From Acidimicrobiales bacterium (GTDB lineage: Bacteria > Actinomycetota > Acidimicrobiia > Acidimicrobiales > SHLQ01), in NCBI GenBank assembly GCA_020628865.1, contig JAHDEJ010000009.1, forward strand, positions 9,132-73,131: 64,000 nucleotides of DNA, given 5' to 3'. The translations under genes were made by a program, and so were the position numbers. The notes under the pieces were generated by a model that worked only from the letters and a program-made list of their open reading frames with translations, was not told the DNA's origin and did not search any database. Shown here piece after piece: positions 35,517 through 44,954 of this stretch; position 1 is the first letter of the stretch, and each line of letters starts with the position of its first letter.

Positions 35517-36265
35517 GGGTTGGCCATCCGGAGCTGGCGGAGCGCAGCAACCGCGGCGCCGTAGCCGTTGTCGATCCCGACCACGGTGAGCCCGGCCGCA
35601 CACGAGGCGAGCATGCCGAGGAGCGCTGTCACGCCTTCGAGACCGGCGCCGTAGCCGACACTCGTCGGCACGGCGATGACGGGTGCGCCGCTGAGACCGC
35701 CGAGCACGCTCGCGAGCGCCCCTTCCATCCCGGCGACAACGATGATGATGTCGGCCGCCATCAGCCGGTCGGTCTCTGCGAGCAGCCGGTGGAGGCCGGC
35801 GACGCCGACGTCGGTCACGCGGTCCACGGTACGTCCGTGGGCGAGCAGCGTTCCGGCGGCTTCGTCGGCCACCGGAAGGTCGGCCGTCCCGGCGGTGACG
35901 ACGGCGATCGTGCGGCCGTCGTCGACCGGCTGATCGGGTCGCCACACCATCAGCTGTCCGGTTCGCTCGGCGCCCGGATGCGCGGCGTCGAGCGCCTTGC
36001 GCTGTTCGCCGGTCGTTCTGGTGACGAGGATCGGCCCGGTGCCGTTCTCGAGCAGTTCGGCCACGATCGTCACGCAGTCCTCGGGCGACTTGCCGGGCCC
36101 GTAGACGGCTTCGGGTAGCCCCTGCCGCAGGGCGCGGTGGTGGTCGATTCGGGCCACGCCGAGGTCGGCGAAGGGAAGCCGGCTGAGTTCGGCAACGGCG
36201 TCGTCGGGGTGCACGGCTCCGGTTCGGACCTTGTGCATGAGCTCGGTGAGTGCGGCGTCGTCCAC
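35513..36265 (-). CDS. larB: Nickel pincer cofactor biosynthesis protein LarB (AIR carboxylase-like)
   Basis: 250 residues from GTG 36265. ADLGVARIDHHRALRQGLPEAVYGPGKSPEDCVTI in the N-terminal half and the PurE-like C-terminal half (VVTAGTADLPVADEAAGTL, VVAGMEGALASVLGGLSGAPVIAVPTSVGYGAGLEGVTALLGMLASCAAGLTVVGIDNGYGA) match LarB, which carboxylates and hydrolyses nicotinate adenine dinucleotide, the first step of the pincer cofactor. Divergent from pheA. Confidence 0.92.
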   Translation of the reverse strand: MDDAALTELMHKVRTGAVHPDDAVAELSRLPFADLGVARIDHHRALRQGLPEAVYGPGKSPEDCVTIVAELLENGTGPILVTRTTGEQRKALDAAHPGAERTGQLMVWRPDQPVDDGRTIAVVTAGTADLPVADEAAGTLLAHGRTVDRVTDVGVAGLHRLLAETDRLMAADIIIVVAGMEGALASVLGGLSGAPVIAVPTSVGYGAGLEGVTALLGMLASCAAGLTVVGIDNGYGAAVAALRQLRMANP

Positions 36266-36357
36266 GGCGTACAGGGTACGCAGACCAGCCCGATTCAGGC
36301 CCTCCCGAACGCCAGGTCGATTCAGGGCCGAGGACGCAACACCGGTAGGCTCGTCGG

Positions 36358-37206
36358 ATGGCTGAAACACCCCGCATCGCATATCAGGGCGTTCGCGGCG
36401 CGTACTCACACCTTGCGTGTGCGACTGCGTACCCGGACATGGAACCGGTCGGTTACGACACTTTTGCGGCGGCGTTTCAGGCGGTGGAGGACGGCAAAGC
36501 CGAACTCGCCATGATCCCGATCGAGAACACACTGGGCGGTCGGGTGGCCGACATGCACCATCTGCTCCCGGAGTCGAACCTCTACATCGTCGGCGAGCAC
36601 TTCCAGCCGGTGCGGCATTGCCTGCTGGGCGTGGAAGAGGCATCGCTCGAAACCCTGAAGACCGTCGCCTCGCACGAGCAGGGCCTGGCCCAGTGCCGCG
36701 GCCTGATCCAGGAACTCGGCGTCGAGCCGCACGACTTCGGCGACACTGCCGGTGCGGCGAAGGAAGCGGCGGAGCGGAACGATCCGACCTACGGGGCGAT
36801 CGCCAGTGAACTGGCGGCCGAGATCTACGGCCTCAAGATCCTCCGCACTCGCATCGAGGACCGACTCGGCAACACGACCCGCATGGTCGTCATGTCTCGG
36901 CGTTCGGCCGAACCCGACCCGCGTGATGGCGGCGCGATGACGTCGATCGTCTTCCAGGTTCGGAGCGTTCCCGGTGCGCTGTACAAGGCGCTCGGTGGCT
37001 TCGCGACGAACGGCGTGAACGTGACGAAGCTGGAGAGCTACATCACCGACCAGAGCTTCACGGTCGCCCAGTTCTACGCCGAGTTCGACGGCCACCCGGC
37101 CGACCCATCGGTGGCAAACGCGCTCGAGGAACTGCAGTTCTTCTGCACCACGCTGAAGCGGCTCGGCACCTACCCGAAGTCGGAGTATCGGGCCGCCAAC
37201 CACTGA
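36358..37206 (+). CDS. pheA: Prephenate dehydratase
   Basis: 282 residues: the catalytic part starts RIAYQGVRGAYSHLACATAYP and has AMIPIENTLGGRV and a TTRM variant (NTTRMVVM) of the catalytic TRF motif with Met at the aromatic position. The C-terminal ACT domain (IVFQVRSVPGALYKALGGFATNGVNVTKLESY) is the phenylalanine sensor. It makes phenylpyruvate from prephenate. ESY replaces the usual ESRP motif. Confidence 0.93.
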   Translation: MAETPRIAYQGVRGAYSHLACATAYPDMEPVGYDTFAAAFQAVEDGKAELAMIPIENTLGGRVADMHHLLPESNLYIVGEHFQPVRHCLLGVEEASLETLKTVASHEQGLAQCRGLIQELGVEPHDFGDTAGAAKEAAERNDPTYGAIASELAAEIYGLKILRTRIEDRLGNTTRMVVMSRRSAEPDPRDGGAMTSIVFQVRSVPGALYKALGGFATNGVNVTKLESYITDQSFTVAQFYAEFDGHPADPSVANALEELQFFCTTLKRLGTYPKSEYRAANH

Positions 37207-37265
37207 GCCTCTCCAAGTCGGTGCCGTCGCCTCTCTAGACTGGCGGCCGTAGAGGGGGAACGCCG

Positions 37266-38684
37266 GTGCCGTTCAATTCCATCGCGTTCGCTGTCTTCTT
37301 CGCGATCGTTCTGCCCACCTACTGGGCCACGCCGGCCCGATACCGCAATGCCGTCCTGGTCGTCGCGTCGTGGGTGTTCTACGGCTGGTGGGATTGGCGG
37401 TTCCTCTCGCTCCTGCTCATCTCGACCGTCGTCGATTTCAGCCTCGGAATCCGGATGGAGTCCACGTCGGACCTTCGGCGGCGACGTCGCCTGCTCCTCG
37501 TCAGTGCGGTGGTCAACCTCGGCCTGCTGGCGACGTTCAAGTACTTCGGGTTCTTCGCCGACAGCTTCGCCGTCCTGCTCGAAGGATTCGGACTGGAAGC
37601 CGACCCGATCACGCTCGAGGTGATCCTGCCGGTCGGCATCAGCTTCTACACGTTCCAGACACTCTCGTACACGATCGACATCATGCGGGGCCGCATCGCC
37701 GCCACGAGAGACATCGTGGCGTTCGCCGCCTACGTGTCGTACTTCCCGCAGTTGGTCGCCGGGCCGATCGAGCGGGCCAACCAGCTGCTGCCGCGCATCT
37801 TGGACGTCGAGCGTCGGTTCCCCGATGCCGCGGAGCGGATGGCCGCTGGTCGGCTGATCATCGTCGGCCTGGCGAAGAAGGTGGTGCTGGCCGACGGTGT
37901 GGCCGGCATCGTCAATCGCTCCTTCGAGGATTCGGCCGAGGCGGGCTGGGTCACGCTGATGGCGGGTGTGGTCGGGTTTGCGATTCAGATCTACGGCGAC
38001 TTCAGCGGCTACACCGACATCGCCCGGGGCGTGTCCCGCTTCTTCGGGATCGAGCTGTCGATCAACTTCACGCAGCCATACCTGTCGAGGAACATCACCG
38101 AGTTCTGGAGGCGCTGGCACATCTCGCTGTCGAACTGGTTGCGCGACTACCTCTACATCTCGCTCGGCGGCAACCGCCACGGCGTGCGCAAGACCTACCG
38201 CAACCTGATGCTCACGATGCTGCTGGGCGGGTTGTGGCACGGCGCATCGTGGACGTTCGTCGTGTGGGGTGGACTGCACGGCCTGTACCTGGTCGTCCAT
38301 CGGCTGATTGGTTCGGGTCAGGCCCCTGATGCACCGCCGACCTTCACCGACATCCCCCGCATTCTCGTGACCAACGTGGCCGTCTTCGTGGCCTGGGTGT
38401 TCTTCCGCGCCGAGTCGTTCGGTCAGGCGGGCGAGGTGTTGGCTGGCATCGCCACCTTCCGGTCCGGGCCGGTGGCCGGCGGCGATGTGGCCATGGTCGT
38501 CGTGTTTGCGACGCTGATGGTGGTGACCGACCTGTGGCAGCGGCGCCGGGACGAGCGCCCAACCGATTCACCTGCCACCCGGCCCCATCCGATGCTCACC
38601 GGCGCTGCGTTGGGCACGGTGCTGGTGGCCCTGGTGTTGTTCAGCGGCGGCTCGCCGGTTCCGTTCATCTACTTCCAGTTCTGA
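37266..38684 (+). CDS. MBOAT-family membrane O-acyltransferase
   Basis: 472 residues, about eleven hydrophobic helices. Signatures: VGISFYTFQTLSYTIDIMRG, YVSYFPQLVAGPIERANQLLPRI, GDFSGYTDIARG, FWRRWHISLSNWLRDYLYISLGGNRHG and the catalytic-histidine motif GGLWHGASWTFVVWGGLHG. The family includes AlgI and DltB, which move acyl groups to extracellular polysaccharide or teichoic acid. Three bases separate it from a double-SGNH protein gene, its probable partner. Confidence 0.92.
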   Translation: MPFNSIAFAVFFAIVLPTYWATPARYRNAVLVVASWVFYGWWDWRFLSLLLISTVVDFSLGIRMESTSDLRRRRRLLLVSAVVNLGLLATFKYFGFFADSFAVLLEGFGLEADPITLEVILPVGISFYTFQTLSYTIDIMRGRIAATRDIVAFAAYVSYFPQLVAGPIERANQLLPRILDVERRFPDAAERMAAGRLIIVGLAKKVVLADGVAGIVNRSFEDSAEAGWVTLMAGVVGFAIQIYGDFSGYTDIARGVSRFFGIELSINFTQPYLSRNITEFWRRWHISLSNWLRDYLYISLGGNRHGVRKTYRNLMLTMLLGGLWHGASWTFVVWGGLHGLYLVVHRLIGSGQAPDAPPTFTDIPRILVTNVAVFVAWVFFRAESFGQAGEVLAGIATFRSGPVAGGDVAMVVVFATLMVVTDLWQRRRDERPTDSPATRPHPMLTGAALGTVLVALVLFSGGSPVPFIYFQF

Positions 38685-38687
38685 GCT

Positions 38688-41036
38688 GTGTCGACCACGC
38701 CGAGCCGCGCCGTTGCCCTACAGGTCCTGATCGGGATCCTGGCCGTCGTCGTCCTGGCCGAGGTGGCGGCCCGCCTGGTCATGTCGCAGACCACGGAGGC
38801 GATCCGGTGGTATGACGCGACGGCGCAGCTGAAGGTCGAGCAGATGGAGAACCTGGGCGAGGTCGATGTCGTCTTTGCCGGCACGTCCATGGCCCAGCAG
38901 GCCTTCGTGCCCGCGGCCTTCGCCGACGAGGCGGGCCTGACCGCCTGGAACGCCGGGCTTGCGGGCGGGACGCCCGAGGTGATGTCGCCGTGGCTGCTCG
39001 AGGAAGTGGTGCCCCGGCTGCAACCATCGACGGTGGTCTGGGGTCTGTCGAGCTTCGATGTTGCGCCCGCCTACGGACCGGCCCAGGCCGCCGTGTACGA
39101 CGAGGCGCTCGAGACGCGGGACGGTTGGCTGGCCGAGGTCGACCGGGCGGTTTCTGCGGGATCGACGCTGGTCCGCAATCGTGCCGTGCTGCGGTCGCTC
39201 GATGCGCTTGCCGGTGCGGCCGCGCACGAGCGCGGAGTGGCCCATGCCGAGGCGGAGCGGATCACCGGAGCCGACGGTGAACGAACCGAGCAGACGACGG
39301 GCATCACCGAGCAGCGCGGCCAGATCGTGGCCGCCCGACTGGCCGCCTTCGCCCCGGACCCCGACGACCTTGCCTTGATCACCCAAACCGTTCGCTCATT
39401 GGAAGCCAACGGGATCGAGGTGATCCTCGTTCAGCTGCCGGTGCCGGACCGGTTCCGAGATGCACATCCGCAAGGAAACGCAGACCACGCGCTCGTGGGT
39501 CCCGCACTGGCCGAGCTCGCCGCCGAACTGGATGTGCGTTTCCTCCAGATGCTCGACGAGGCCGAGTCGGACGACTTCGTCGACTTCACCCACCTCAACG
39601 CTGCTACGGCCGAATCGTTCAGTCGATCGTTCGCTGCGGCCTACGCGTCGGATCGTGATGACACGATCTCCACGATCGAGCGAAGTGCGCTGCTGGGCAT
39701 CGACGGCGCAGCCGCCGCTGTGGAACCTGAAGACGGTTCCACCGAGGACGTCGTGCCGTGTGAGCCGGAGATCGTTCGGGACGACTACGGATTCGAAGTC
39801 GACATCGCGAACTGCGGGGTGGTCGTGCCGGACCTCGCCGAGCTGGCATCGGTGTCCTCCCGCGACGTGTTGGCCAACGCGTTCGTCTTCGCTCCGCCCT
39901 GCGAAGCCCGAGGCGACGCAACGCGCATTTCGGAAGAGATCGACGCTGCGCAACGATCGAGGCTCGTTCGTGCGTTGGAACTTCGGGCTGACGCCGCGGC
40001 GGCCTGCGATGGCGCCGATCACGGTGCGTTGCTGTCGGCGGCGATCACCGAGCTCGAGCTCGCCGCCGGGCTCGACCGGCCGGTGGTCGACGTGGACGAC
40101 CCGACGGAAGCGTCGAGCCGAATCCTCGCCGCCATGGATGAGCTCCGTCTTCCGGACACGCCCGAGGACGGGGTGGAGAACCCGCCCCGGTCGCCGTGGC
40201 ACAGCAACGAAGAACTCCGGTCCCAGGCCGAACTGCAGCGGTTGCAGGCAGCGGGGGCGCCCATCGAGACCGTGATTCTCGGCTCGTCGATTGCGTTGCA
40301 GATGCTCGACCAGCGCCCGCTCGCCGAGTTCTACGGCGAGGACGTGTTGAACATCTCGCGGCCCGGCATCGACCCGGAGAGTTGGCTGGAGATCTACGAC
40401 CGGCAGTTCGACACGCAGCCTGCTCCGGAGCGGGTCATCTGGGGGCTGACGACGCACCGAATCGTGTCGACCCATCCGACGCCGTGCGAGGATCCGGGAC
40501 CCAACCTGAGCTCGCTCCGGTCGAGCTGGTTCCGGGACAACATGTTCCCCCACCTGCAGGGAACGTTCGAAGATGCGGAGATCATCTTCGGCCGAGACTT
40601 CGAGACGTCCCCCATCCGTGAGACCCGCACGTTCGAGCGTCTGTCCAACGGGTACGAGGCGCCCGGTCTACGCATCTTGCGGGAGAACGACTTCGAGGCG
40701 CTGCCGCAGGGCTTCGTTCGCCGCTACCGGAACGGCGTCGAGGTCTGCCAGAAGCAGGTCGACGATGCAGGCCTGCTGGTCGCCGAGATGGTCGCCGCCG
40801 GCACGGAGGTGATCGTGGTGTCGCTCCCCGTCCACTTCAGCGTGATCGACCTTGCGCCCGAAGCGCACGCCGACGCAAACACCGAGCTCGAAGCAGCGGT
40901 CACGGCGGCGGGCGGCGAGTTCCTCGTCATCGAGGAACAGTTGGCTGATGCCGAGACGCACGATGGGTGGCATGCCCGCGAGGCCGGCCGTTCCCGCGTG
41001 ACCGTACAGCTCATCGAGTTGCTGGCCGCAGGCTGA
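38688..41036 (+). CDS. Membrane-anchored protein with two SGNH/AlgX-like domains
   Basis: 782 residues from GTG 38688. An N-terminal membrane helix (VLIGILAVVVLAEVAARL) precedes two related halves: the first with DVVFAGTSMAQQ (Ser67) and DFTHLNAATA (D-x-x-H near residue 300), the second with ETVILGSSIALQ (near 530) and DGWHAREAG (D-x-x-H near 758). These match the nucleophile and Asp/His of SGNH acyltransferases. It would transfer the acyl group delivered by the MBOAT protein. Duplication of the domain in one chain is unusual. Confidence 0.8.
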   Translation: MSTTPSRAVALQVLIGILAVVVLAEVAARLVMSQTTEAIRWYDATAQLKVEQMENLGEVDVVFAGTSMAQQAFVPAAFADEAGLTAWNAGLAGGTPEVMSPWLLEEVVPRLQPSTVVWGLSSFDVAPAYGPAQAAVYDEALETRDGWLAEVDRAVSAGSTLVRNRAVLRSLDALAGAAAHERGVAHAEAERITGADGERTEQTTGITEQRGQIVAARLAAFAPDPDDLALITQTVRSLEANGIEVILVQLPVPDRFRDAHPQGNADHALVGPALAELAAELDVRFLQMLDEAESDDFVDFTHLNAATAESFSRSFAAAYASDRDDTISTIERSALLGIDGAAAAVEPEDGSTEDVVPCEPEIVRDDYGFEVDIANCGVVVPDLAELASVSSRDVLANAFVFAPPCEARGDATRISEEIDAAQRSRLVRALELRADAAAACDGADHGALLSAAITELELAAGLDRPVVDVDDPTEASSRILAAMDELRLPDTPEDGVENPPRSPWHSNEELRSQAELQRLQAAGAPIETVILGSSIALQMLDQRPLAEFYGEDVLNISRPGIDPESWLEIYDRQFDTQPAPERVIWGLTTHRIVSTHPTPCEDPGPNLSSLRSSWFRDNMFPHLQGTFEDAEIIFGRDFETSPIRETRTFERLSNGYEAPGLRILRENDFEALPQGFVRRYRNGVEVCQKQVDDAGLLVAEMVAAGTEVIVVSLPVHFSVIDLAPEAHADANTELEAAVTAAGGEFLVIEEQLADAETHDGWHAREAGRSRVTVQLIELLAAG

Positions 41037-41058
41037 CAGGTCGCTTGGAGACCGAAGC

Positions 41059-42132
41059 ATGACCATGCGGGAACCAGACGACGGTGGAACACGTACAACG
41101 GTCATGGCGAATCAATGGCGTGCGATGGTTTCGATCCTCTTCGTGGGAGTGCTCGTTGCCACGGTGACGCTGATCTCCACCGAAGACGAGGCGAGGTCAG
41201 GCGGCGCGAATGACCTGCCGCTCGGCGACCTTCCTATGCCGCATGTCGACCCACTTCCAAGACCGACCATCGCTCCCGACCCCGTGCGGTTGAACCTCGA
41301 GCAGCTGATCCCGGAGACAACGTGGCACGGCGCGTCACCTTTGGAGGAACAGCAGTCGCCGATCGCGACCTTTCGACGACGGTTGGTCCCGTCGTCGTGG
41401 GATGTGATCGACAGCGCCGGCACGCTCTTTGCTCCTGGACAGCTCACCCTCGAATTTCACGAGGGTGTGCGGGGGGAGAGCCCAGACTGGGTTGGTGTGA
41501 GCAACGGATGCACCACGAACGGCTGGCTCATCGAATGGTTGGAAGGTGACGGCGATATCGGGCTGATTCGGCGAGTTCGAGAGCTCACGATTCAGGTCGA
41601 TCCGGGTGGCTGCGGGGATGTCGTTGTCGATTGGCCGTTTCCCAAAGGGTGGGTTCGGGTGAGCTTCGACGGCGATCAGCTGATTCTCGGTCGGCAGCGA
41701 ACCGACCTGTTGGCAACTCGCACCGACCGCCTGCCGGTCAATCCGGCCGAGCAGCTGGACTCCGCCGACACCTTCACCTCGACGGTGCGGAGCAGTTTGG
41801 TCGGGTTGCGTTTCGACCTGGGTGAGGAAGACCCCGACCATCGACGGGTTCCCCTGGTCGCAATCGAAGCCGGCAACCCCGACTGGCTTCACACGTACGA
41901 CGGCTGTCGACGGCGATCCTCCTGGATTTCGGAGTGGACGGAGAACGGCTTCGTCGCCGAGTCCAGTCAGCTGCCGATGAGCACTCGTCGAACGGTCGTG
42001 AGCGTGACCCCGTGTCGCGACAGCGTCGTCCACCCGAGTTGGCTGCACGACGGTTTCGTGGAGGTCGTGCCGACGGACGACGGCTTCGAACTCCGCCGGA
42101 ACGACCGTGCGATCGAACTCCGGCCCTCGTGA
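41059..42132 (+). CDS. Membrane-anchored extracellular protein of unknown function
   Basis: 357 residues. Membrane helix (AMVSILFVGVLVATVTLIST), then a proline-rich joint and two imperfect repeats, each with WVGVSNGCTTNGWLIEWLEGDGDIGLI...VDPGGCGDVVVDW and WLHTYDGCRRRSSWISEWTENGFVAESS...VTPCRDSVVHPSW: a GC-x-W pattern plus a second cysteine, likely a disulphide in each. It follows the SGNH gene by 22 bp. No family recognised. Confidence 0.65.
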   Translation: MTMREPDDGGTRTTVMANQWRAMVSILFVGVLVATVTLISTEDEARSGGANDLPLGDLPMPHVDPLPRPTIAPDPVRLNLEQLIPETTWHGASPLEEQQSPIATFRRRLVPSSWDVIDSAGTLFAPGQLTLEFHEGVRGESPDWVGVSNGCTTNGWLIEWLEGDGDIGLIRRVRELTIQVDPGGCGDVVVDWPFPKGWVRVSFDGDQLILGRQRTDLLATRTDRLPVNPAEQLDSADTFTSTVRSSLVGLRFDLGEEDPDHRRVPLVAIEAGNPDWLHTYDGCRRRSSWISEWTENGFVAESSQLPMSTRRTVVSVTPCRDSVVHPSWLHDGFVEVVPTDDGFELRRNDRAIELRPS

Positions 42133-42182
42133 GCGCATCGGAAAACGACGGCGGCCCCCGCCGGAGCGAGGGCCGTGTGCAG

Positions 42183-42256
42183 CGCGCCTGTAGGGACTCG
42201 AACCCCAAACCTTCTGTTCCGTAGACAGATGCTCTATCCAATTGAGCTACAGGCGC
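42183..42256 (-). tRNA. tRNA-Arg (anticodon ACG)
   Basis: On the minus strand: GCGCCTGTAGCTCAATTGGA start, anticodon arm TCTGTCTACGGAACAGA with ACG, T-loop TTCGAGT, and acceptor CAGGCGC. The 3' CCA is not encoded. Confidence 0.95.
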
Positions 42257-42332
42257 AGACCAACGAGTCTAGAGCGAACTTCGCGTTTCGCACTCGATTG
42301 AGTCGAACAACATCCCCGCTAACCTCGACCCC

Positions 42333-42422
42333 GGAGAGATGGCAGAGCGGACGATTGCGTCGGTCTTGAAAACCGTTGGGCCCTCACGGGTCCCGGGGGT
42401 TCGAATCCCCCTCTCTCCGCCA
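42333..42422 (+). tRNA. tRNA-Ser (anticodon TGA) with encoded CCA; island attachment locus
   Basis: The gene starts GGAGAGATGGCAGAGCGG, has anticodon loop CTTGAAA, a long variable arm (TTGGGCCCTCACGGGTCCC), T-arm GGGGGTTCGAATCCCCC and acceptor TCTCTCC plus discriminator G, followed by an encoded CCA (42420-42422). Its last six bases, CCGCCA, recur at three places at the right end of the downstream island. Confidence 0.95.
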
Positions 42423-42980
42423 AAAGCTGCTCTACCGAACACGCTTCAGAGAAGACCCGAGTCAACCAGCTCGGGTCTTTTCTGTTGCACGGATAGTTTC
42501 TACGGTCTCGCTGGACAGCTCCGACGGCTTGGCTGATGGTGCAGCGTGCCGCTCCGTCATTGACCGGGCCTGCTGCTCCGTGGGCGGAGATGAGCATGGT
42601 GATTGGATCGGCGTGCTCCCATTCGACCACGCCGTCCTCGGTAACAAGGATCCGCTTGAACAGGGCTTGATTGATCTGACGGCGGATGTTCTCGTCGCCG
42701 GCCTCGTAGCAGCTGCTGGCGAGCTTCACCAGCATTGTTGATGGTGGCTTCGATCTGTTCGGCCGTGTACTCGGTTCGTGCGAGCGCGGCCTCGGCCGCT
42801 CGCATCTCGTCGGCGATCCGATCTTGTTCCTTCTTCAGCAGGTCAAGCGCCACAGCGCCGGCGCAGTGGGCTTGCAGCAGTTTGGTTCGTTGATCATCGA
42901 GCCGAAGCATCCGTTCTTGGGTCCGGCGCCGCTGCTCTTGGACGTCGTCTTGTGCAGCTGAGATTTCGTAGCGCACTGCG
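42423..42980 (-). pseudogene. Remnant of a serine-recombinase C-terminus (left copy), frameshifted
   Basis: On the minus strand a coiled-coil part (LDLLKKEQDRIADEMRAAEAALARTEYTAEQIEATIN) and the terminal part (GDENIRRQINQALFKRILVTEDGVVEWEHADPI) lie in different frames with a shift near 42720. Both are typical of the C-terminal region of large serine recombinases. The catalytic N-terminal domain is absent. Translation of the second part runs through the terminator and into tRNA-Ser without a stop, so the original 3' end has been replaced. Confidence 0.7.
42452..42479. terminator. Bidirectional terminator after tRNA-Ser
   Basis: AAGACCCGAG / CTCGGGTCTT stem of 10 bp with an 8-base loop, followed by TTTCTG on the plus strand. 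It serves tRNA-Ser. A near-identical copy lies at 61987-62014. Confidence 0.8.
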
Positions 42981-43221
42981 GACGCTGTCTCGACAGATCC
43001 CTCACCCCACAATGGTCCCACAGGACCGGCTGGTGATCCCCGCGGCTGCTGGACTCTGCTCAGCCTGAGCGACGGATGTCCGAACGGATTCCGCTCATGG
43101 ACGCGCGGCATCGGCTCGCAGAGCCTCAGTCACCGTTGACAGATCGATAGCGATGTGCCGTTGCTAGGTGGCTCCCGAGACATCTAGGCGACCCAGGAAC
43201 GCCCAAACAGGTCGCGAATAG

Positions 43222-44613
43222 GTGGCTGCGTTCAGGCAGACTGGTGTCGTGTTGCGAAGATGGTTCACCAAGTCGGGGTGGCAGCAAGCGAGGGCTGATC
43301 GAGGCGTACGGCGCGCGCAGAGAAAGGCGCAGAAAGCAAAGCGTGCGGCCGCATCGGAGATGAGCCGTTCCGCCTATGAGCAGTTTGCCCGGGGAATTCA
43401 CCCGGATTCCTTCGTATCGATCCAGCTTCCTAGCAGTGAAGGCAACAGAAACTATGCGGCCCAGGGCCTTAACGAGGCACAGGCCAACGGCACCTTCAAC
43501 GTCGACATGCGCGTTGATCCAGGGAGCGCGTCTCCGAAGACTTCCTCGTACACGATTCGTGCAAGGTATCTCGGCCAGCAACAGCTACGAGCACCGATCG
43601 GTGAGCTCGCCGTCGGCGATACTGTGGAGATACCAACAGACGAGGGCCCGCTGGCCGGGCTCGTCGGCCGTATCGACCACCAGTCCGCTGGGATGAAGAT
43701 CAAGAGCTTTCCGTACAAGGGTCCGTGTGGGGAAGCGTGGACGGGTTGGCTCGTGACGACACCGCACCTCCTCCTTACCTTGAATGACTGCATCTTCGGT
43801 TCCGGCAGTGGTAGCCGCAGTGATGACCGACACCTGATGGAGGCCGCCATCGCTGAGATGCGCCTCTCCACGGCTACACCCAAGGTCGGAGCGGTGATCG
43901 CAGACGCCAGTGGTGAGGTAGTAGCCGCCGCGTACAAAGTGAAGACCGAGGGGATCGACGCACACGCTGAGAGAATCGCTCTTGATCAGCTTGACGATGA
44001 GGTTCAGCGCCCCCTGACTCTGTTCACGACCCTCGAGCCTTGCACCGACACCAAGAGCAACTGCGCTCAGGCGATCATCGACGCCGGCATCGAGACCGTC
44101 GTAATCGGCCGATACGACATGAACACGAAGATCAACCTCAAAGGTAAGCAGGCGCTCCAACGGGGCGGCATAGCCACTCGCGACTTCGACGCTGATCTCC
44201 GGAACCGTTGTGACGACATCAACTCCGAGGCGGTGCTCCAGTACCAGAAGAAGGTCGGCCCAACCGGTCACGGGAAGTATGGCTACACCGCAAACGGCAC
44301 TCAGGGGGTGCTCTCGATCAGATTCTCGGGTACCGACGCCCGCATGATCGGGATGGCCTTCAGCGACAGGGACGAGCAATCGGTGTACGCCTGGGGGAGA
44401 AACGGAGTTCAAGTCGCGAGCACAGGCGCCCACACGTTTTCCGAAATCGACGACCCAACGGCCTACGACGCTGGCTTCTCACACCAAGCCGCGGTCAAGA
44501 AAGGGGAAATCGCCATCTTCAACACCGACGATGGTGCGATCCTTGTTCACATCAAGAAGATCCACGCAGCCGAGCACGCTGTTACATTCAGGTTCGAGGT
44601 CCGACCTCGATGA
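43222..44613 (+). CDS. RibD-like cytidine-deaminase-fold protein with extra N- and C-terminal domains
   Basis: 463 residues from GTG 43222 (GTG 43249 also possible). Basic helical N-terminus, an unknown beta-rich domain (about 65-185), a deaminase domain (about 200-325) and an unknown C-terminal domain (about 345-463). The zinc motifs are HAE (248-250) and PC...C (C274, C281): VGAVIADASGEVVAAAY, DAHAERIAL, TTLEPCTDTKSNCAQAIIDAGIETVVIG. Spacing and the following GKQALQRGGI segment are RibD-like rather than CDA-like. Not next to riboflavin genes; nucleotide or RNA/DNA base deamination for defence or conflict is possible but unproven. Confidence 0.75.
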   Translation: MAAFRQTGVVLRRWFTKSGWQQARADRGVRRAQRKAQKAKRAAASEMSRSAYEQFARGIHPDSFVSIQLPSSEGNRNYAAQGLNEAQANGTFNVDMRVDPGSASPKTSSYTIRARYLGQQQLRAPIGELAVGDTVEIPTDEGPLAGLVGRIDHQSAGMKIKSFPYKGPCGEAWTGWLVTTPHLLLTLNDCIFGSGSGSRSDDRHLMEAAIAEMRLSTATPKVGAVIADASGEVVAAAYKVKTEGIDAHAERIALDQLDDEVQRPLTLFTTLEPCTDTKSNCAQAIIDAGIETVVIGRYDMNTKINLKGKQALQRGGIATRDFDADLRNRCDDINSEAVLQYQKKVGPTGHGKYGYTANGTQGVLSIRFSGTDARMIGMAFSDRDEQSVYAWGRNGVQVASTGAHTFSEIDDPTAYDAGFSHQAAVKKGEIAIFNTDDGAILVHIKKIHAAEHAVTFRFEVRPR

Positions 44614-44954
44614 GTAGGGCTGAAGCCGGCGAGCGAGTCTGTTGGAGTCAACTTCCCCTCCCGCAAAGACTGGCCAGAACCAAGCGCGGATAAGCTCCGA
44701 TCGGTCGCACGGCAGGTTCAGGAGAACCGACTAGAAGCCCAAGGCCCAGGCTCAGCATGCGCTCGAGAGTGCGATGTAACCCGCCCATATCCGGCAATAT
44801 CGATCGGGTTGGCAGAGGCACCTCGACTCGGGCGGCAATCGTCCGGTTGACTCCCTGAAGCCACCCCGTTGAGCGACGTGGCTGCCGTCGGGACAGCGCA
44901 GGCTCTCGAGTGTGGCCAAGTAGGTGTCCCCCAGAGGGTCTCCGGCAGGTCTGC
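44614..44954. other. Intergenic region without a recognisable gene
   Basis: Lies between the deaminase gene and the convergent six-helix membrane protein gene. No supported coding frame, tRNA or clear terminator was found on either strand. Confidence 0.6.

Noticed and set aside
42319-42735. Protein with C-terminal segment LLAERGGFEPPGPVRAQRF
   Set aside because: That segment is translated antisense tRNA-Ser; the upstream part is the recombinase remnant and the whole is not an intact gene.
42557-43111. Intact 184-residue recombinase-like gene
   Set aside because: Only the middle matches a recombinase; after about 42720 the frame leaves the homologous sequence, which continues in another frame.
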